Position numbers and translations under genes: made by a program. The notes beneath the pieces were generated by a model. It was not told the DNA's origin, searched no databases, and was given only the letters and a program-made list of their open reading frames with translations. A DNA stretch of 64,000 nucleotides, from the NCBI RefSeq assembly GCF_027105095.1, contig NZ_CP114278.1, positions 1,674,001 to 1,738,000 on the forward strand, given 5' to 3'. Shown one piece after another: positions 25,564-35,834 of this stretch; position 1 is the stretch's first letter; each line of letters starts with the position of its first letter. Origin of the DNA: Brevundimonas vesicularis (GTDB taxonomy: Bacteria > Pseudomonadota > Alphaproteobacteria > Caulobacterales > Caulobacteraceae).

Positions 25564-26265
25564 TCAGGCAGGCCCCGACGGCTCACGCTGGATCGGGGCC
25601 TGTCGCATTGCGGCGTCAGACACGAACGGATTGGTCCGTCGCTCTTCACCAAAGGTGGAGATCGGCCCGTGGCCGGGCACAAAGGTGACGTCGTCGCCCA
25701 GCGGCCAGAGCTTTTCAATCACTGAGCGGATCAGGGCGGGCGGATCGCTCATCGGGAAGTCGGTGCGACCCACTGACCCCTTGAACAGAACGTCGCCGAC
25801 CTGAGCGAATCGCGCCGCGCGATTGAAGAAGATGACGTGCCCGGGCGTGTGGCCTGGACAATGGCGCACGTCCCAGGTCGTTTCTCCCAACGATACTGTG
25901 TCGCCGTCCTCCAGCCAGCGGTCCGGCGTGAAGGGGCGAGCGTCGGGCAGGCCGTACATCCGGCCGCTCTCCACGATTCGGTCGATCCAGAACTGGTCGG
26001 CCTTCTGGGGCCCAGTGATCTGGACGCCGGTTTTCTCCTGCATTTCGGCCGCGCCGCCCGCGTGATCCAGATGGCCGTGGGTGATCCAGATCTGATCCAG
26101 CGTCAGGCCGCGCCGCGTGACCTCGCCCAGAACTGCATCGACCGAACCGCCAGGATCGATCACGGCGGCCTTATTGGTCGCGGTGCACCAGACGGTCGTG
26201 CAGTTCTGTTGAAGCGGGGTGACGGGCGTGACGAAGACGCCGATGGGGGAGGCGGGTTGGCTCAT
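25564..26265 (-). CDS. MBL-fold metallo-hydrolase (glyoxalase II-like)
   Basis: A 233-residue metallo-beta-lactamase-fold protein: [11 protein letters not shown] (HxHxDH), CPGHTPGHV, a QVGDVLF Asp and the final FVPGHGP His. It resembles the YcbL/GloB-like hydrolases, which act on thioesters such as S-lactoylglutathione. Start MSQPAS at 26265. Minus strand, divergent from tig. Confidence 0.88.
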   Translation of the reverse strand: MSQPASPIGVFVTPVTPLQQNCTTVWCTATNKAAVIDPGGSVDAVLGEVTRRGLTLDQIWITHGHLDHAGGAAEMQEKTGVQITGPQKADQFWIDRIVESGRMYGLPDARPFTPDRWLEDGDTVSLGETTWDVRHCPGHTPGHVIFFNRAARFAQVGDVLFKGSVGRTDFPMSDPPALIRSVIEKLWPLGDDVTFVPGHGPISTFGEERRTNPFVSDAAMRQAPIQREPSGPA

Positions 26266-26456
26266 TTCGTCAACATAGCCACGCAGAGGCCGCGAAACCA
26301 CCGGCTCTGACCACGCCCGCGTTGACCTTTCGGGCCCTTCTCGACATAAGGGCGGGCTTCGAGGTGCCGCTCCACACGGGGCGGCCTTCTTGCTTTATCC
26401 ATTCCGCGCCGGCCGTCTCGATGGCTCATGCGCCCCAGAGCGTCAGAATCCCGACC

Positions 26457-27800
26457 ATGCAAGTCGTCGAAAAGTCGAACGAAGGCCTCAGCCGCGTGAT
26501 CGCGGTCACCATTCCCGTGGCGGAGCTGAACGAAAAGCTCGAAGCCCGCGTCAAGGAAGTCGCCCCGCAGGTGAAGCTGAAGGGCTTCCGTCCGGGCAAG
26601 GTGCCGGTCGCCCACGTCAAGAAGACCTTCGGCCGTGAGTTCATGGGCGAGATCATCAACGCCGAGCTGAACGAAACCAGCCAGAAGGCGCTCGACGAAG
26701 CCAAGATTCGTCCCGCCGCGCCGGCCGAGATGAAGCTGACCTCGGACATGGACAAGGTCATCGCCGGTCAGGAAGACCTGGCCTATGAAATGTCGCTGGA
26801 AATCATGCCGGACTTCGAGCCGGTCGATCCCAAGACCCTGAAGCTGGAGCGCCCGACCTATGAAGCGTCGGACGCCGATCTGGACGAGGCCCTGACGGAA
26901 CTGGCCGGTCAGGCCAAGACCTACGAAGACAAGAAGGGCAAGACCGTCAAGGCCGCCGAGGGCGACCAGCTGACGATCGATTTCCTGGGCAAGCTGGACG
27001 GCGAGCCCTTCGAAGGCGGCGCCGCCGAGGACGCGGACCTGGTGATCGGCTCGGGCCGATTCATCCCCGGCTTCGAAGAGCAACTGACGGGCGCCAAGGT
27101 CGGTGAAGAGAAGACGATCGAGGTCACCTTCCCCGAGAACTATCAAGCCGCCCATCTGGCAGGCAAGAAAGCCACCTTCGACATCAAGGTGAAGGCCATC
27201 AAGGCTGAAGCCGAATCCAAGATCGACGACGATTTCGCCACCCGCATCGGTCTGGAGTCGCTGGACAAGCTGAAGGAACTGCTGAAGTCCAACCTGGACC
27301 AGCAGTACGCCGGCGCCGCCCGCTTCAAGCTGAAGCGCGCCCTGCTGGACCAACTGGACGAGGCCCACGACTTCCCGCTGCCGCCGAAGATGGTGGACGC
27401 CGAGTTCGACGGCATCTGGCAGCAGGTCGAGGCCGACAAGACCGCTGGTCGTCTGCCGGAAGAAGACGCCGCCAAGTCGGACGAAGACCTGAAGGCCGAA
27501 TACCGCAAGATCGCCGAGCGCCGCGTGCGTCTGGGCCTGGTGCTGGCCGAAATCGGTCGCGCCAACAACGTCCAGGTCACCGACCAGGAACTGAACGCCG
27601 CCATTCTGCAGGAAGCCCGCAACTACCCGGGTCAGGAACAGGCCGTTCTGAACTTCTACCGCCAGAACCCCAACGCCGCCGCCCAGATGCGCGCGCCCAT
27701 CTACGAAGAGAAGGTCGTCGACCTGATCGTGGGCGTCGCCGACGTGACCGACAAGCCGATCACGAAGGAAGAGCTGCTGAAGGAAGACGACGAAGGCTGA
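26457..27800 (+). CDS. tig: Trigger factor
   Basis: A 447-residue ribosome-bound chaperone and peptidyl-prolyl isomerase. The N-terminal ribosome-binding signature GFRPGKVP is at residues 42-49, the FKBP-type PPIase domain spans roughly 160-245 ([20 protein letters not shown]), and the helical chaperone arms follow. It starts at ATG 26457, without a good Shine-Dalgarno. It heads the tig-clpP-clpX block, with an unrelated gene between tig and clpP. Confidence 0.97.
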   Translation: MQVVEKSNEGLSRVIAVTIPVAELNEKLEARVKEVAPQVKLKGFRPGKVPVAHVKKTFGREFMGEIINAELNETSQKALDEAKIRPAAPAEMKLTSDMDKVIAGQEDLAYEMSLEIMPDFEPVDPKTLKLERPTYEASDADLDEALTELAGQAKTYEDKKGKTVKAAEGDQLTIDFLGKLDGEPFEGGAAEDADLVIGSGRFIPGFEEQLTGAKVGEEKTIEVTFPENYQAAHLAGKKATFDIKVKAIKAEAESKIDDDFATRIGLESLDKLKELLKSNLDQQYAGAARFKLKRALLDQLDEAHDFPLPPKMVDAEFDGIWQQVEADKTAGRLPEEDAAKSDEDLKAEYRKIAERRVRLGLVLAEIGRANNVQVTDQELNAAILQEARNYPGQEQAVLNFYRQNPNAAAQMRAPIYEEKVVDLIVGVADVTDKPITKEELLKEDDEG

Positions 27801-27822
27801 TTGTTTTCAGGGGGGATTGGCG

Positions 27823-28713
27823 ATGACGGGTTTGGCGACTTTGGCTGCTGCCGCGGCGTTGGTCCTTCCCCAGTCGTCGTCCGATCCTTCCCCGGTCGTT
27901 CTGCCCGATATCGTGGTGCAGAGCACGCCTGTTGAGACGCAGGCCAAGGCATTTGTCGCCGCCGTTTCGGCGCCGTTTCCGCAGGCGACGCTCGCACGCT
28001 GGAACCAAGCGATCTGCCCCGCTGTGGTTAATCTTGAACGGGGCTTGTCGTCGATCATCTCAGATCGCCTTAGAGACGAGGCGAGATCGCTGCGCGTTCG
28101 CGTCGGTGACAGAGCGTGTCGCGCAAATGTCATCATTGTCGCGACGGACGCCGCTGACCTGACAGCGCAGGGATTGGTCCGGGATGATTTTCGAACCTTC
28201 CATCCGGGCGATAGCGGAACGGATTTGGGCCGGTCGGCGCTGCGCCGCTTTCAAAATTCTGATGCGGCTGTTCGTTGGTGGCATGTGGCGATGCCGGTCA
28301 GTGATGATACCGGCAAGCTTGCAATCGCATTGGATGGCGAAGCCCCGCCAGTTGTTGCAGACCGTGTCGTCACGCGATTGCGTGCGAACATACGCTACGA
28401 CATGGCGTGGGTGATCATCGTCATCGATGTCACGAAGACAGCCCAAGTACCCGCGTCAAGCTTGGCCGACTATATTGCGATGGTCGCTCTGGCGCAGATT
28501 GACCCTCAAGCAGATTTTACGGCGCACGACACCGTGCTCAAGCTCTTTGCGCCCGGCGCCGCACTTCACGGCATGACCGAATGGGATCACAGCTATCTGA
28601 GCGCCCTCTATGATGCCGACGCCAATGCCGCAAACTTTGCGTCGCAGAAGGACGACATGGAGCGATCGTTGGCGGATGGCTTGCGGCGTCGGCGATCCTT
28701 GGATGAGGAATAG
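27823..28713 (+). CDS. Hypothetical exported protein between tig and clpP
   Basis: A 296-residue protein beginning with a signal peptide (MTGLATLAAAAALVLPQS). A run of G before the start serves as ribosome binding site; TTG 27817 is an alternative start. It has conserved-looking features (ARWNQAICPAVVNLERG near residue 60 and a Cys pair) and beta-rich segments (MAWVIIVIDVTKT). It resembles proteins of unknown function in Caulobacterales/Sphingomonadales. Its codon use is more AT-tolerant than tig's or clpP's, suggesting a later insertion into the conserved tig-clpP neighbourhood. Confidence 0.75.
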   Translation: MTGLATLAAAAALVLPQSSSDPSPVVLPDIVVQSTPVETQAKAFVAAVSAPFPQATLARWNQAICPAVVNLERGLSSIISDRLRDEARSLRVRVGDRACRANVIIVATDAADLTAQGLVRDDFRTFHPGDSGTDLGRSALRRFQNSDAAVRWWHVAMPVSDDTGKLAIALDGEAPPVVADRVVTRLRANIRYDMAWVIIVIDVTKTAQVPASSLADYIAMVALAQIDPQADFTAHDTVLKLFAPGAALHGMTEWDHSYLSALYDADANAANFASQKDDMERSLADGLRRRRSLDEE

Positions 28714-28821
28714 CACTGCTGCGCCTTGCGCGGTGGCGTTAGCGACGCGATATCTCGTGACAGACAGTGCGGCACGTGAGTCGCAGAAGGCCCGAATGAG
28801 GCCGTATTACGAGAAGGCTAT

Positions 28822-29469
28822 ATGCGCGATCCGATCGAACTGATGAACATGAACCTGGTGCCGATGGTGGTGGAGCAATCCAGCCGCGGCGAGCGCTCTT
28901 TCGACATTTTCTCGCGTCTGTTGCGCGAGCGGATCATCTTTCTGACGGGACCGTTCGAGGACGGTATGGCGTCGCTGATCTGCGCTCAGCTGCTATTCCT
29001 TGAATCGGAGAACCCGAAGAAGGAAATCAGCATGTATATCAACAGCCCCGGTGGTCAGGTGACCTCGGCGCTCGCGATCTACGATACGATGCAATACATC
29101 AAGAGCCCGGTTTCGACCGTCGTCATGGGGATGGCGGCTTCGGCCGGCTCGCTGATCCTGACGGCCGGCGCCGCAGGCCAGCGGATCGCCCTGCCGAATG
29201 CGCGGGTCATGGTGCACCAGCCGTCGGGCGGTTTCCGGGGGCAGGCGTCGGACATCGAACTGCACGCCGCCGACATCCGCTACACCAAGCGTCGTCTGAA
29301 CGAGATCTATGTTCACCACACGGGCCGGACCTATGAGGAAGTCGAAAAGACTCTGGACCGCGACCACTTCATGTCGGCCGAGGAAGCCAAGGCCTGGGGT
29401 ATCGTTGACCACGTTTACGATCGCCGCGAACAGGCCGACGCCGATGGCGTGAAGACGCCCGGCAACTAA
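28822..29469 (+). CDS. clpP: ATP-dependent Clp protease proteolytic subunit
   Basis: A 215-residue serine protease forming the tetradecameric ClpP barrel. Catalytic Ser in [12 protein letters not shown], His in VMVHQPSGG, and the Asp in the [13 protein letters not shown] region; [20 protein letters not shown] is the family core. It works with ClpX, encoded 1.2 kb downstream, which in Caulobacter cells degrades cell-cycle regulators. A terminator follows directly. Confidence 0.97.
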   Translation: MRDPIELMNMNLVPMVVEQSSRGERSFDIFSRLLRERIIFLTGPFEDGMASLICAQLLFLESENPKKEISMYINSPGGQVTSALAIYDTMQYIKSPVSTVVMGMAASAGSLILTAGAAGQRIALPNARVMVHQPSGGFRGQASDIELHAADIRYTKRRLNEIYVHHTGRTYEEVEKTLDRDHFMSAEEAKAWGIVDHVYDRREQADADGVKTPGN

Positions 29470-29490
29470 GACAGCCTTCGAATGACGAAA

Positions 29491-29518
29491 GGGCGCGCCC
29501 GTCGCGGCGCGCCCTTTT
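29491..29518 (+). terminator. Rho-independent terminator after clpP
   Basis: Perfect 9-bp stem GGGCGCGCC / GGCGCGCCC followed by TTTTCATTTT. Confidence 0.85.
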
Positions 29519-29541
29519 CATTTTGTGCTATCGGAACCGCT

Positions 29542-29862
29542 ATGCAGTTCACACGAGATCAAAGCGGCACGGTCGATGTCGATGGCGAAAGCTACGTCTG
29601 GGAGCTTCGTCGCCAACCTCAGCCCAAGGGCGGCAATGTCTGGGAGGGCATGGCTGTCTCTCTTCGGCACGTCGACTTCAAACGCGAAGCGATCGTACAG
29701 TTCCCACCGCCGCTTCGCCCTAGCGGCCGGCCGGACGTGGAAAAGCAGCGCGTCAATGTCGACGCAGTGCGCACGGCGGTCGCCTCGGCGATCGAGGCCG
29801 GCTGGGATCCGACCTCGCGCGGCAAGGCGATGGTTTTCGACGTGGACGTCGACGGGAACTGA
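29542..29862 (+). CDS. Small conserved hypothetical protein
   Basis: A 106-residue cytosolic protein beginning MQFTRDQSGTVDVDGESYVWELRR in beta-strand style, with a helical middle (VDAVRTAVASAIEAGWDPTS) and an acidic C-terminus. ATG 29542 is chosen because the longer frame would run through the clpP terminator. No named domain. It is convergent with the HAD gene, 4 bases away. Confidence 0.7.
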   Translation: MQFTRDQSGTVDVDGESYVWELRRQPQPKGGNVWEGMAVSLRHVDFKREAIVQFPPPLRPSGRPDVEKQRVNVDAVRTAVASAIEAGWDPTSRGKAMVFDVDVDGN

Positions 29863-29865
29863 GCC

Positions 29866-30513
29866 TTAGGGCTTCTGGCGAAAGACCCTGAAGCCCGGCT
29901 GCTGCGCCATCGCCAGCATCTCGGTGTCGCCCGAGGTGTCGCCGTAGGCGGCGGTCAGCGTCATGTCGTCGCCATACGCAGTTTTCAGCCGCCGCACCTT
30001 CTCCTCGCCCCGACAGTTGGGGCCGACGAAGTCCCCGGTGATTCGGTCATCCACGTCGAAGACGAACTCGGTGCCCAGCAGGGCCTCTGCCCCCAGCTTG
30101 CGGGCGAAGGGCGCGACGGTTGTCGTGGGCGACGCCGTCACGATGACACGGTGTGCGCCGCGTTCGCCCCAGGCGTTCCAGACTTTAAGTGCATCGGGAC
30201 GCATGAAGCGCGGCCAGATTTCTTCCGCAAACTCTGCGGCTTCCGCTTCCAGCGTCTGACGGTCCACGCCGTGCAAGAACTCCCGCACGGACGCCGCCTT
30301 GATCCGGCCCCTGTCGCGATCCTTGGCGTAGGCGGCGAGGGCAGGAGCCAGCTTGACCAGCCCGAGCGCCCAGGCGCCCGGACCGACGCGCCAGCGCAGG
30401 AATTCGGTGAAGCTGTCGCGAATCGTCAGTGTGCCGTCGAAATCGAAGGCGACGATGGCACGTCCATTCGCCGCGGACTGGCGTAAATCCTGCACGATAC
30501 CCATGTCAGACAT
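29866..30513 (-). CDS. HAD-superfamily phosphatase (HAD-IB, SerB/PSPase-like)
   Basis: A 215-residue HAD hydrolase: nucleophile motif I AFDFDGTLTIRDS, motif II VIVTASPTT, motif III Lys in GEEKVRRL, motif IV YGDTSGDTEML. The long helical cap (GLVKLAPALAAYAKDRDRG) is typical of the HAD-IB group, which includes phosphoserine phosphatase-like and acyl phosphate enzymes. Substrate unknown. Start ATG 30513; ATG 30504 is possible. Confidence 0.88.
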   Translation of the reverse strand: MSDMGIVQDLRQSAANGRAIVAFDFDGTLTIRDSFTEFLRWRVGPGAWALGLVKLAPALAAYAKDRDRGRIKAASVREFLHGVDRQTLEAEAAEFAEEIWPRFMRPDALKVWNAWGERGAHRVIVTASPTTTVAPFARKLGAEALLGTEFVFDVDDRITGDFVGPNCRGEEKVRRLKTAYGDDMTLTAAYGDTSGDTEMLAMAQQPGFRVFRQKP

Positions 30514-30707
30514 TCGCCTTGATCCCCGTCGACACTGATCCATTCACGCACTGCAACAATCCCGTGTCGCCTTCGGGGTTGTCGCGGAACGTGTGATGGG
30601 TGATTGTCATTTTTTGAAGACCTTTGCGTCCAGAGTGCTGGAATCAACGTGAGGGAAGCGCGTTGCGGGCCATTTCGGTCCGCCCCGCGGGAGTGAGATA
30701 AGGGTCT

Positions 30708-31976
30708 ATGACCAAAGCAGCCGGCACCGACGCCAAAAGCACCCTGTACTGCTCGTTCTGCGGAAAGAGCCAGCACGAGGTCCGCAAACTGATCGCGGGC
30801 CCGACCGTGTTCATCTGCGATGAGTGCGTCGAACTGTGCATGGACATCATCCGCGAAGAGCACAAGATCGGCTTCAAGAAGACGACCGACGGCGTACCCA
30901 CGCCCAAGGAAATCCGCGATGTCCTGAACGACTATGTCATCGGGCAGTCGCATGCCAAGAAGGTCCTCTCGGTCGCCGTCCACAACCACTACAAGCGCCT
31001 GAACCACGCGACGAAGAACAACGACGTCGAACTGGCCAAGTCCAACATCATGCTGATCGGGCCGACCGGCTCGGGCAAGACGCTGCTGGCGCAAACGCTG
31101 GCGCGCATCATCGACGTGCCCTTCACCATGGCTGACGCCACGACGCTGACCGAGGCCGGTTATGTGGGCGAGGACGTCGAGAATATCATCCTGAAGCTGC
31201 TGCAGGCGTCCGACTACAACGTTGAGCGCGCCCAGCGCGGCATCGTCTACATCGACGAAATCGACAAGATCAGCCGCAAGTCGGACAATCCGTCGATAAC
31301 CCGCGACGTGTCGGGCGAAGGCGTGCAGCAGGCCCTGCTGAAGATTATGGAAGGCACCGTCGCCTCCGTGCCGCCGCAAGGCGGCCGCAAGCATCCGCAG
31401 CAGGAGTTCCTGCAGGTGGATACCGCCAACATCCTGTTCATCGTCGGCGGCGCATTCGCGGGCTTGGAGAAGGTGATCTCTGCACGTGGAGCCGGCGCCT
31501 CGATCGGCTTCGGGGCCCAGGTCAAGGAAATCGACGAGCGTCGCACGGGCGATATTCTGAAGGGCGTCGAGCCGGACGATCTGATGCGCTTTGGCCTGAT
31601 CCCGGAGTTCATCGGCCGTCTGCCGGTTCTGGCGACGCTGGAGGACCTGGACGAGGCCGCCTTGGTCACCATCCTGACCGAGCCGAAGAACGCGCTGGTT
31701 AAGCAGTACAAGCGTCTGTTCGAGATGGAGAATGTCGAACTGACCTTCACCGACGACGCCCTGATCGCCGTCGCCAAGAAGGCCATCACCCGCAAGACCG
31801 GCGCGCGCGGCCTGCGCTCGATCCTCGAAGGCATTTTGCTGGAGACGATGTTCGAACTGCCAACTTTCGAAGGCGTCGAAGAGGTTGTCGTCAACGCCGA
31901 GGTCATCGACGGCAAGGCCCAGCCCCTGCTGATCTACTCGGAAGCCTCCAAGAAGAAGGCGGACGGCGCCGCCTAA
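30708..31976 (+). CDS. clpX: ATP-dependent Clp protease ATP-binding subunit
   Basis: A 422-residue AAA+ unfoldase: N-terminal C4 zinc domain (CSFCGKSQ...CDECVELC), Walker A GPTGSGKT, Walker [10 protein letters not shown], sensor and the ClpP-docking IGF-type loop region. It delivers substrates to ClpP. A strong terminator follows at 32001. Confidence 0.97.
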   Translation: MTKAAGTDAKSTLYCSFCGKSQHEVRKLIAGPTVFICDECVELCMDIIREEHKIGFKKTTDGVPTPKEIRDVLNDYVIGQSHAKKVLSVAVHNHYKRLNHATKNNDVELAKSNIMLIGPTGSGKTLLAQTLARIIDVPFTMADATTLTEAGYVGEDVENIILKLLQASDYNVERAQRGIVYIDEIDKISRKSDNPSITRDVSGEGVQQALLKIMEGTVASVPPQGGRKHPQQEFLQVDTANILFIVGGAFAGLEKVISARGAGASIGFGAQVKEIDERRTGDILKGVEPDDLMRFGLIPEFIGRLPVLATLEDLDEAALVTILTEPKNALVKQYKRLFEMENVELTFTDDALIAVAKKAITRKTGARGLRSILEGILLETMFELPTFEGVEEVVVNAEVIDGKAQPLLIYSEASKKKADGAA

Positions 31977-32000
31977 TCACGCGGTCGACCTGAAATGACG

Positions 32001-32031
32001 AAGGCCGGAGCGAGATCGCTCCGGCCTTTTT
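32001..32031 (+). terminator. Rho-independent terminator after clpX
   Basis: AAGGCCGGAGC / GCTCCGGCCTT stem with a short loop and TTTTT. Confidence 0.88.
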
Positions 32032-32061
32032 CGTGTGGATGATGTCGCGCCTTAGATGACG

Positions 32062-32814
32062 CTACTTTATCGGTGCGTCGATCAGCACGGCCGGGGTGAC
32101 GGGTTTGCCCGTAGCCTGGGCGACCAGTTCTGCGGTGCGCGTCTCGATCACGCCTTCCAAACGGACGAGGAACTCGTCCTTGGGCAGGCCGACGGGGATC
32201 GGGTCGAGAAACTCCAGCGTCGCCGTGCCGGGGTGTTTTTCGTACTTTTCCTGGGGCCAGAAGAGGCCGAGGTTGGTGGCGAGCGGCACGACGGGCACGT
32301 CGAAATCGCGGTACATGTGCCAGACGCCCGAGCGGTATTTGTATTTCTTGCCGACAGGCGCGAGGTGCCCCTCGGGATAGATCAGGATCTTGCGGTTCTC
32401 GGCGCGGGCCTCGGCGGCGCGCATGGCCAGGGCCTTCCGGGCTTCATGGCCGCCGCAGGAGTTGACCACGATGGCGCCCAGTTTCTTGAGGACGCCGCCC
32501 AGCAGAGGAAACTTTTCCAGGTGATCGCCGGTGACGAAGGCGATGTCGTCGAACTGGTCATAGGTCACAAAGCCGTCGCCCCAGCTTTGATGCTTGGAGG
32601 CGATGATGAAGGCGCCCTCGGGCAGTCGATCCTTGCCGCGAACGTCCAGCTTGATGCCGGCGAAGACCTCCATGGCCTGGACCATTCGCTTCACATAGCG
32701 GCGGATGACCCAGCTGGCCGGGCCGCGCCCGGGAGCCAGCGCGGCGAAGGCGGCGGTCAGCCCGTAGCCGATCGACAGGATCCAGTAGGCGACATTGAAG
32801 GCGAAGCTGCGCAT
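32062..32814 (-). CDS. 1-acyl-sn-glycerol-3-phosphate acyltransferase (PlsC-type)
   Basis: A 250-residue membrane-associated acyltransferase with the PlsC motif KHQSWGDGF (H-x4-D) and the IYPEGHLAP motif III. Hydrophobic N-terminus (AFNVAYWILSIGYGLTAAFAAL). It would make phosphatidic acid from lysophosphatidate or act on a related lyso-lipid. Convergent with clpX; its start is 36 bases from the next gene's stop. Confidence 0.9.
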   Translation of the reverse strand: MRSFAFNVAYWILSIGYGLTAAFAALAPGRGPASWVIRRYVKRMVQAMEVFAGIKLDVRGKDRLPEGAFIIASKHQSWGDGFVTYDQFDDIAFVTGDHLEKFPLLGGVLKKLGAIVVNSCGGHEARKALAMRAAEARAENRKILIYPEGHLAPVGKKYKYRSGVWHMYRDFDVPVVPLATNLGLFWPQEKYEKHPGTATLEFLDPIPVGLPKDEFLVRLEGVIETRTAELVAQATGKPVTPAVLIDAPIK

Positions 32815-32850
32815 GGAGAGACTATGGCAGAAAGCTTGGCCTTTTCAGGT

Positions 32851-33900
32851 CTAAGCCGCCTTTTCCAAGATGGCGGCTTGCGTGATGCAGTTTCGACCTG
32901 CGCGCTTGGATTCGTACAGGGCGGCGTCGGCCCGTTCGAGCAGACTGGCGGCGGTTTCGCCCTTTTGGCGCTGAGCGAAGCCGGCCGAAACCGTCACCGA
33001 GCCGAGGTCGTCATTGGTCGAACGGCGACGCAAAGCACGTGAGGCTATATCATGGCGTATGCTCTCCAGCGCCGCCATGACAACGCCAGCGCCCTCACCG
33101 GGGAAGATGATGGCGAACTCTTCGCCGCCGAATCGCGCGGCGAATCGGGTCTTGCCGCAGACATTGGACAGGACCGTGGACACATAGCGCAGGACCTGGT
33201 CTCCGGTCTGATGTCCCCAAGTGTCGTTGAACCGCTTGAAGTGATCGATGTCGAGGATGGCCAAGCTGAGCGGAGAGCCGTCGTCCTCTGCGCAGGCGGC
33301 CTCTAGTTGTTCATCGAACGCCTTGCGGTTCGCCAGGTTGGTCAGGGCGTCGGTCATAGCGTCGCGCCGCACCTGTTCCAGGTTCTCGCGCAGGCGGATG
33401 ACCTCTCTATTTGAGTTCTCCAGCCGCTTTTCGAGAATCGCCGTCTCTCGACGCACGCGGTTGGTCGCAGTCGACAGTCCGCCGACCAGGTCTTTCAAAG
33501 AGGAGGGGTCATCGACCGTTTCCATGCATTGAGAGGCGTCGGCGAGGGTTTCGCCATAGTCGTGCTGGGTCTTGTGGGCCGTGGCGATAGCGCTGGCGAC
33601 GCTGGCCAGTTCGCGGTCCAGAACGGCACCGACGTCGCGGATCTGATCCGGCAAGCGTCCGCGTGGGAGGAACTCGGCGGCCAACATTTCTGACGTCTTG
33701 TCGGTAATGGCGGTCGACTGCGCGAGCAGGCGCTGGATTTCCTGGGCCAGAGGGCCGTCGGGGTCGCTGATGTAATGCAACCAGAGTTCGAAGTTCAGCG
33801 GGGTCGGCCAGACACCGGCCTTTTCCATCTCGCCGATGACGTTGCGCGCCAAAGCATAAGCTTGAGGAGCTCTTAGCGCCGTCTCGACCTTTTTCGACAT
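32851..33900 (-). CDS. Diguanylate cyclase (GGDEF domain)
   Basis: A 349-residue protein. Residues 1-80 are an N-terminal domain shared by Caulobacterales cyclases (NFELWLHYISDPDGPLA); then a coiled coil (REVIRLRENLEQVRRDAM) leads into a GGDEF domain with the active motif RFGGEEFAIIFP. The position where an inhibitory RxxD site would lie reads GKTRFAA, so product inhibition is probably absent. Cytosolic. The start 33900 has AGGGGA upstream; an earlier in-frame start lies in the intergenic region and is not supported. Confidence 0.92.
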   Translation of the reverse strand: MSKKVETALRAPQAYALARNVIGEMEKAGVWPTPLNFELWLHYISDPDGPLAQEIQRLLAQSTAITDKTSEMLAAEFLPRGRLPDQIRDVGAVLDRELASVASAIATAHKTQHDYGETLADASQCMETVDDPSSLKDLVGGLSTATNRVRRETAILEKRLENSNREVIRLRENLEQVRRDAMTDALTNLANRKAFDEQLEAACAEDDGSPLSLAILDIDHFKRFNDTWGHQTGDQVLRYVSTVLSNVCGKTRFAARFGGEEFAIIFPGEGAGVVMAALESIRHDIASRALRRRSTNDDLGSVTVSAGFAQRQKGETAASLLERADAALYESKRAGRNCITQAAILEKAA

Positions 33901-34009
33901 TCTTGTTCCCCTGAGGCTCTCTTCTGGAGCCGTGTCGGGGCGCACACTAGGGGATGTTCCGTAATGCAGAGTAAACAGCGCAGCCTTCGCTGCGCCGTTA
34001 TGTACGATT

Positions 34010-35584
34010 TCAGGCGCGGATGACGACCGGTCGACGCAGGAAGGCGGGGATATCGTCGCCGAACCCACGCACACCCTGACGTTGAGCGTCGATCTTGTCG
34101 GCCTTGCGATCGCCGCGACGGTCCGATTGCAACAGGTGCGGTTCACGATCGGCGCGCGCGGGGCGCGGAGCGCGAGCCGTCTCGTCGGGTTCGACGGTCG
34201 CCTCGGGCTCGATAGAGGCTCTGGCTGCGGCTGCGGGAGCTACGACTTCGACCGGCGCTTCAGGGCGGGCCTTCCGACGACTGCGGCTGCGCGGCGGTTC
34301 GGCCTCTTGAGACGAAGGCGCAGCGGTGACGGGAGCGATGTCGACAGGCTCTGCGGACGGGGTGGCCGCACTGGTTGTGCGCGACCGGCTGCGACCGCGC
34401 TCGCCCGAGCGCTTGTCATCCCGGCGAGGGCCGTCCTTGATCGCGGCGAAGTCGATGCCGTCCAGAACCAGCTCTTCCGGATCCTTCTTGATCAGCTTGA
34501 GCACCTTATCCAGCGACTTGTCGTCGGCCGGCGTCACGATCATGAAGGCCTGACCCAGCTTGCCTGCGCGGCCGGTGCGGCCGATGCGGTGGACGTAGTC
34601 GTCGGCGTGGTGCGAGACGTCGTAGTTGAAGACGTGGCTGACGTCCGGGATATCCAGGCCGCGCGCGGCGACATCTGAGGCCACTAAGATCTTCAGGGCC
34701 CCCGAGCGGAAGTCCGCCAGGGTCTTCATCCGGTGCGACTGATCCAAGTCGCCGTGGATCGGCGCGGCGTCGAAGCCGTGGGTCTTCAGCGACTTGGCGA
34801 CGATATCGACTTCGGATTTGCGATTGCAGAAGACGATGCCGTTGCGCACGTCCTCACGACCGACCAGCGCTCGTAGAGCGGTCCGCTTGGCCTTGGGGTC
34901 CGAGGTCGGGATGCGGACGATATATTGGGTGATGGTGTCGGCGGTCATCGCCGGACGCGAGGCCTCGATCCGGGTCGGATCCTTAAGGAAGGCGGTCGTC
35001 AGGCGCGTGATCTCCGGCGGCATGGTCGCCGAGAAGAACAGGGTCTGGCGGCGCGGCGGCGTCAGTTTGAAGATGCGCTCGATGTCGGGGATGAAGCCCA
35101 TGTCTAGCATCCGGTCGGCCTCGTCGACGACCATGATCTCGACGCCGGTCAACAGCATCTTGCCGCGTTCGAACAGATCCAGCAGACGGCCGGGCGTGGC
35201 GATCAGGACGTCGACGCCCTTGTTCAGCGCCGCGACCTGGTCGCCCATGGAGACGCCGCCGATCAGCAGGACCCAGCTCAGCTTGGTGCCCCTGGCGTAT
35301 TTGGCGAAGCTCTCGGCGACCTGGTCGGCCAGTTCGCGGGTCGGCGCCAGGACGATAGCGCGCGGCATGCGGGCGCGGGCGCGGCCGGTGGACAGGCGAT
35401 CGACCAGGGGCAGGGTGAAGGCGGCGGTCTTGCCGGTGCCGGTCTGGGCGATGCCGAGCACGTCACGGCCGGCGAGGGCGACGGGGATCGCCTGTTCCTG
35501 AATGGGCGTGGCGGTCGTGTAGCCGGTGTCGGCGACGGCCTGAAGGGTCGTGGGCGAAAGGCCCAGTTGGGAAAATTCGGTCAT
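34010..35584 (-). CDS. DEAD-box ATP-dependent RNA helicase (RhlE-like)
   Basis: A 524-residue RNA helicase with AQTGTGKTAAFTLP (motif I), PTRELADQV (Ia), VVDEADRMLDMGF (II), FFSATMP (III), the RGLDIPDVSHVFNYD segment and HRIGRTGRAG (VI). After residue 375 follows a long basic, Arg/Ala-rich low-complexity tail, usual in RhlE/CsdA-like proteins, and a final FLRRPVVI. Likely ribosome assembly or cold-adaptation helicase. Confidence 0.94.
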   Translation of the reverse strand: MTEFSQLGLSPTTLQAVADTGYTTATPIQEQAIPVALAGRDVLGIAQTGTGKTAAFTLPLVDRLSTGRARARMPRAIVLAPTRELADQVAESFAKYARGTKLSWVLLIGGVSMGDQVAALNKGVDVLIATPGRLLDLFERGKMLLTGVEIMVVDEADRMLDMGFIPDIERIFKLTPPRRQTLFFSATMPPEITRLTTAFLKDPTRIEASRPAMTADTITQYIVRIPTSDPKAKRTALRALVGREDVRNGIVFCNRKSEVDIVAKSLKTHGFDAAPIHGDLDQSHRMKTLADFRSGALKILVASDVAARGLDIPDVSHVFNYDVSHHADDYVHRIGRTGRAGKLGQAFMIVTPADDKSLDKVLKLIKKDPEELVLDGIDFAAIKDGPRRDDKRSGERGRSRSRTTSAATPSAEPVDIAPVTAAPSSQEAEPPRSRSRRKARPEAPVEVVAPAAAARASIEPEATVEPDETARAPRPARADREPHLLQSDRRGDRKADKIDAQRQGVRGFGDDIPAFLRRPVVIRA

Positions 35585-35815
35585 GAATCCTTGGGAGAGA
35601 AAGCGTCTGCGTGCATAGCAGCGACGGAACCGCCCCTCTTTGGGCGAGCGGGCGGCGCGGATCGCAGACCTGTCCCGAGGCTGGAGGCGATATAGAAGTC
35701 CCTGCGTCAAAGTCAAGTATTCTCGATATTCCGCCGCCTGAGCGCGTCGGAATAAATTCCCATGGCCAAGGTTGCTTGCGCTTGACTCCGAGGGTGGCGC
35801 GAGCGGCATATAAGG

Positions 35816-35830
35816 GAACAAAAGGAGAAC
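35816..35830 (+). promoter_or_regulatory. LexA (SOS) operator of imuA-imuB-dnaE2
   Basis: GAAC (35816-35819), 7 bases, GAAC (35827-35830): the alphaproteobacterial LexA box GAAC-N7-GAAC. It contains the Shine-Dalgarno AAAGGAG of imuA (35821-35827), so LexA binding would cover the translation start region. Confidence 0.85.
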
Positions 35831-35834
35831 TGTT

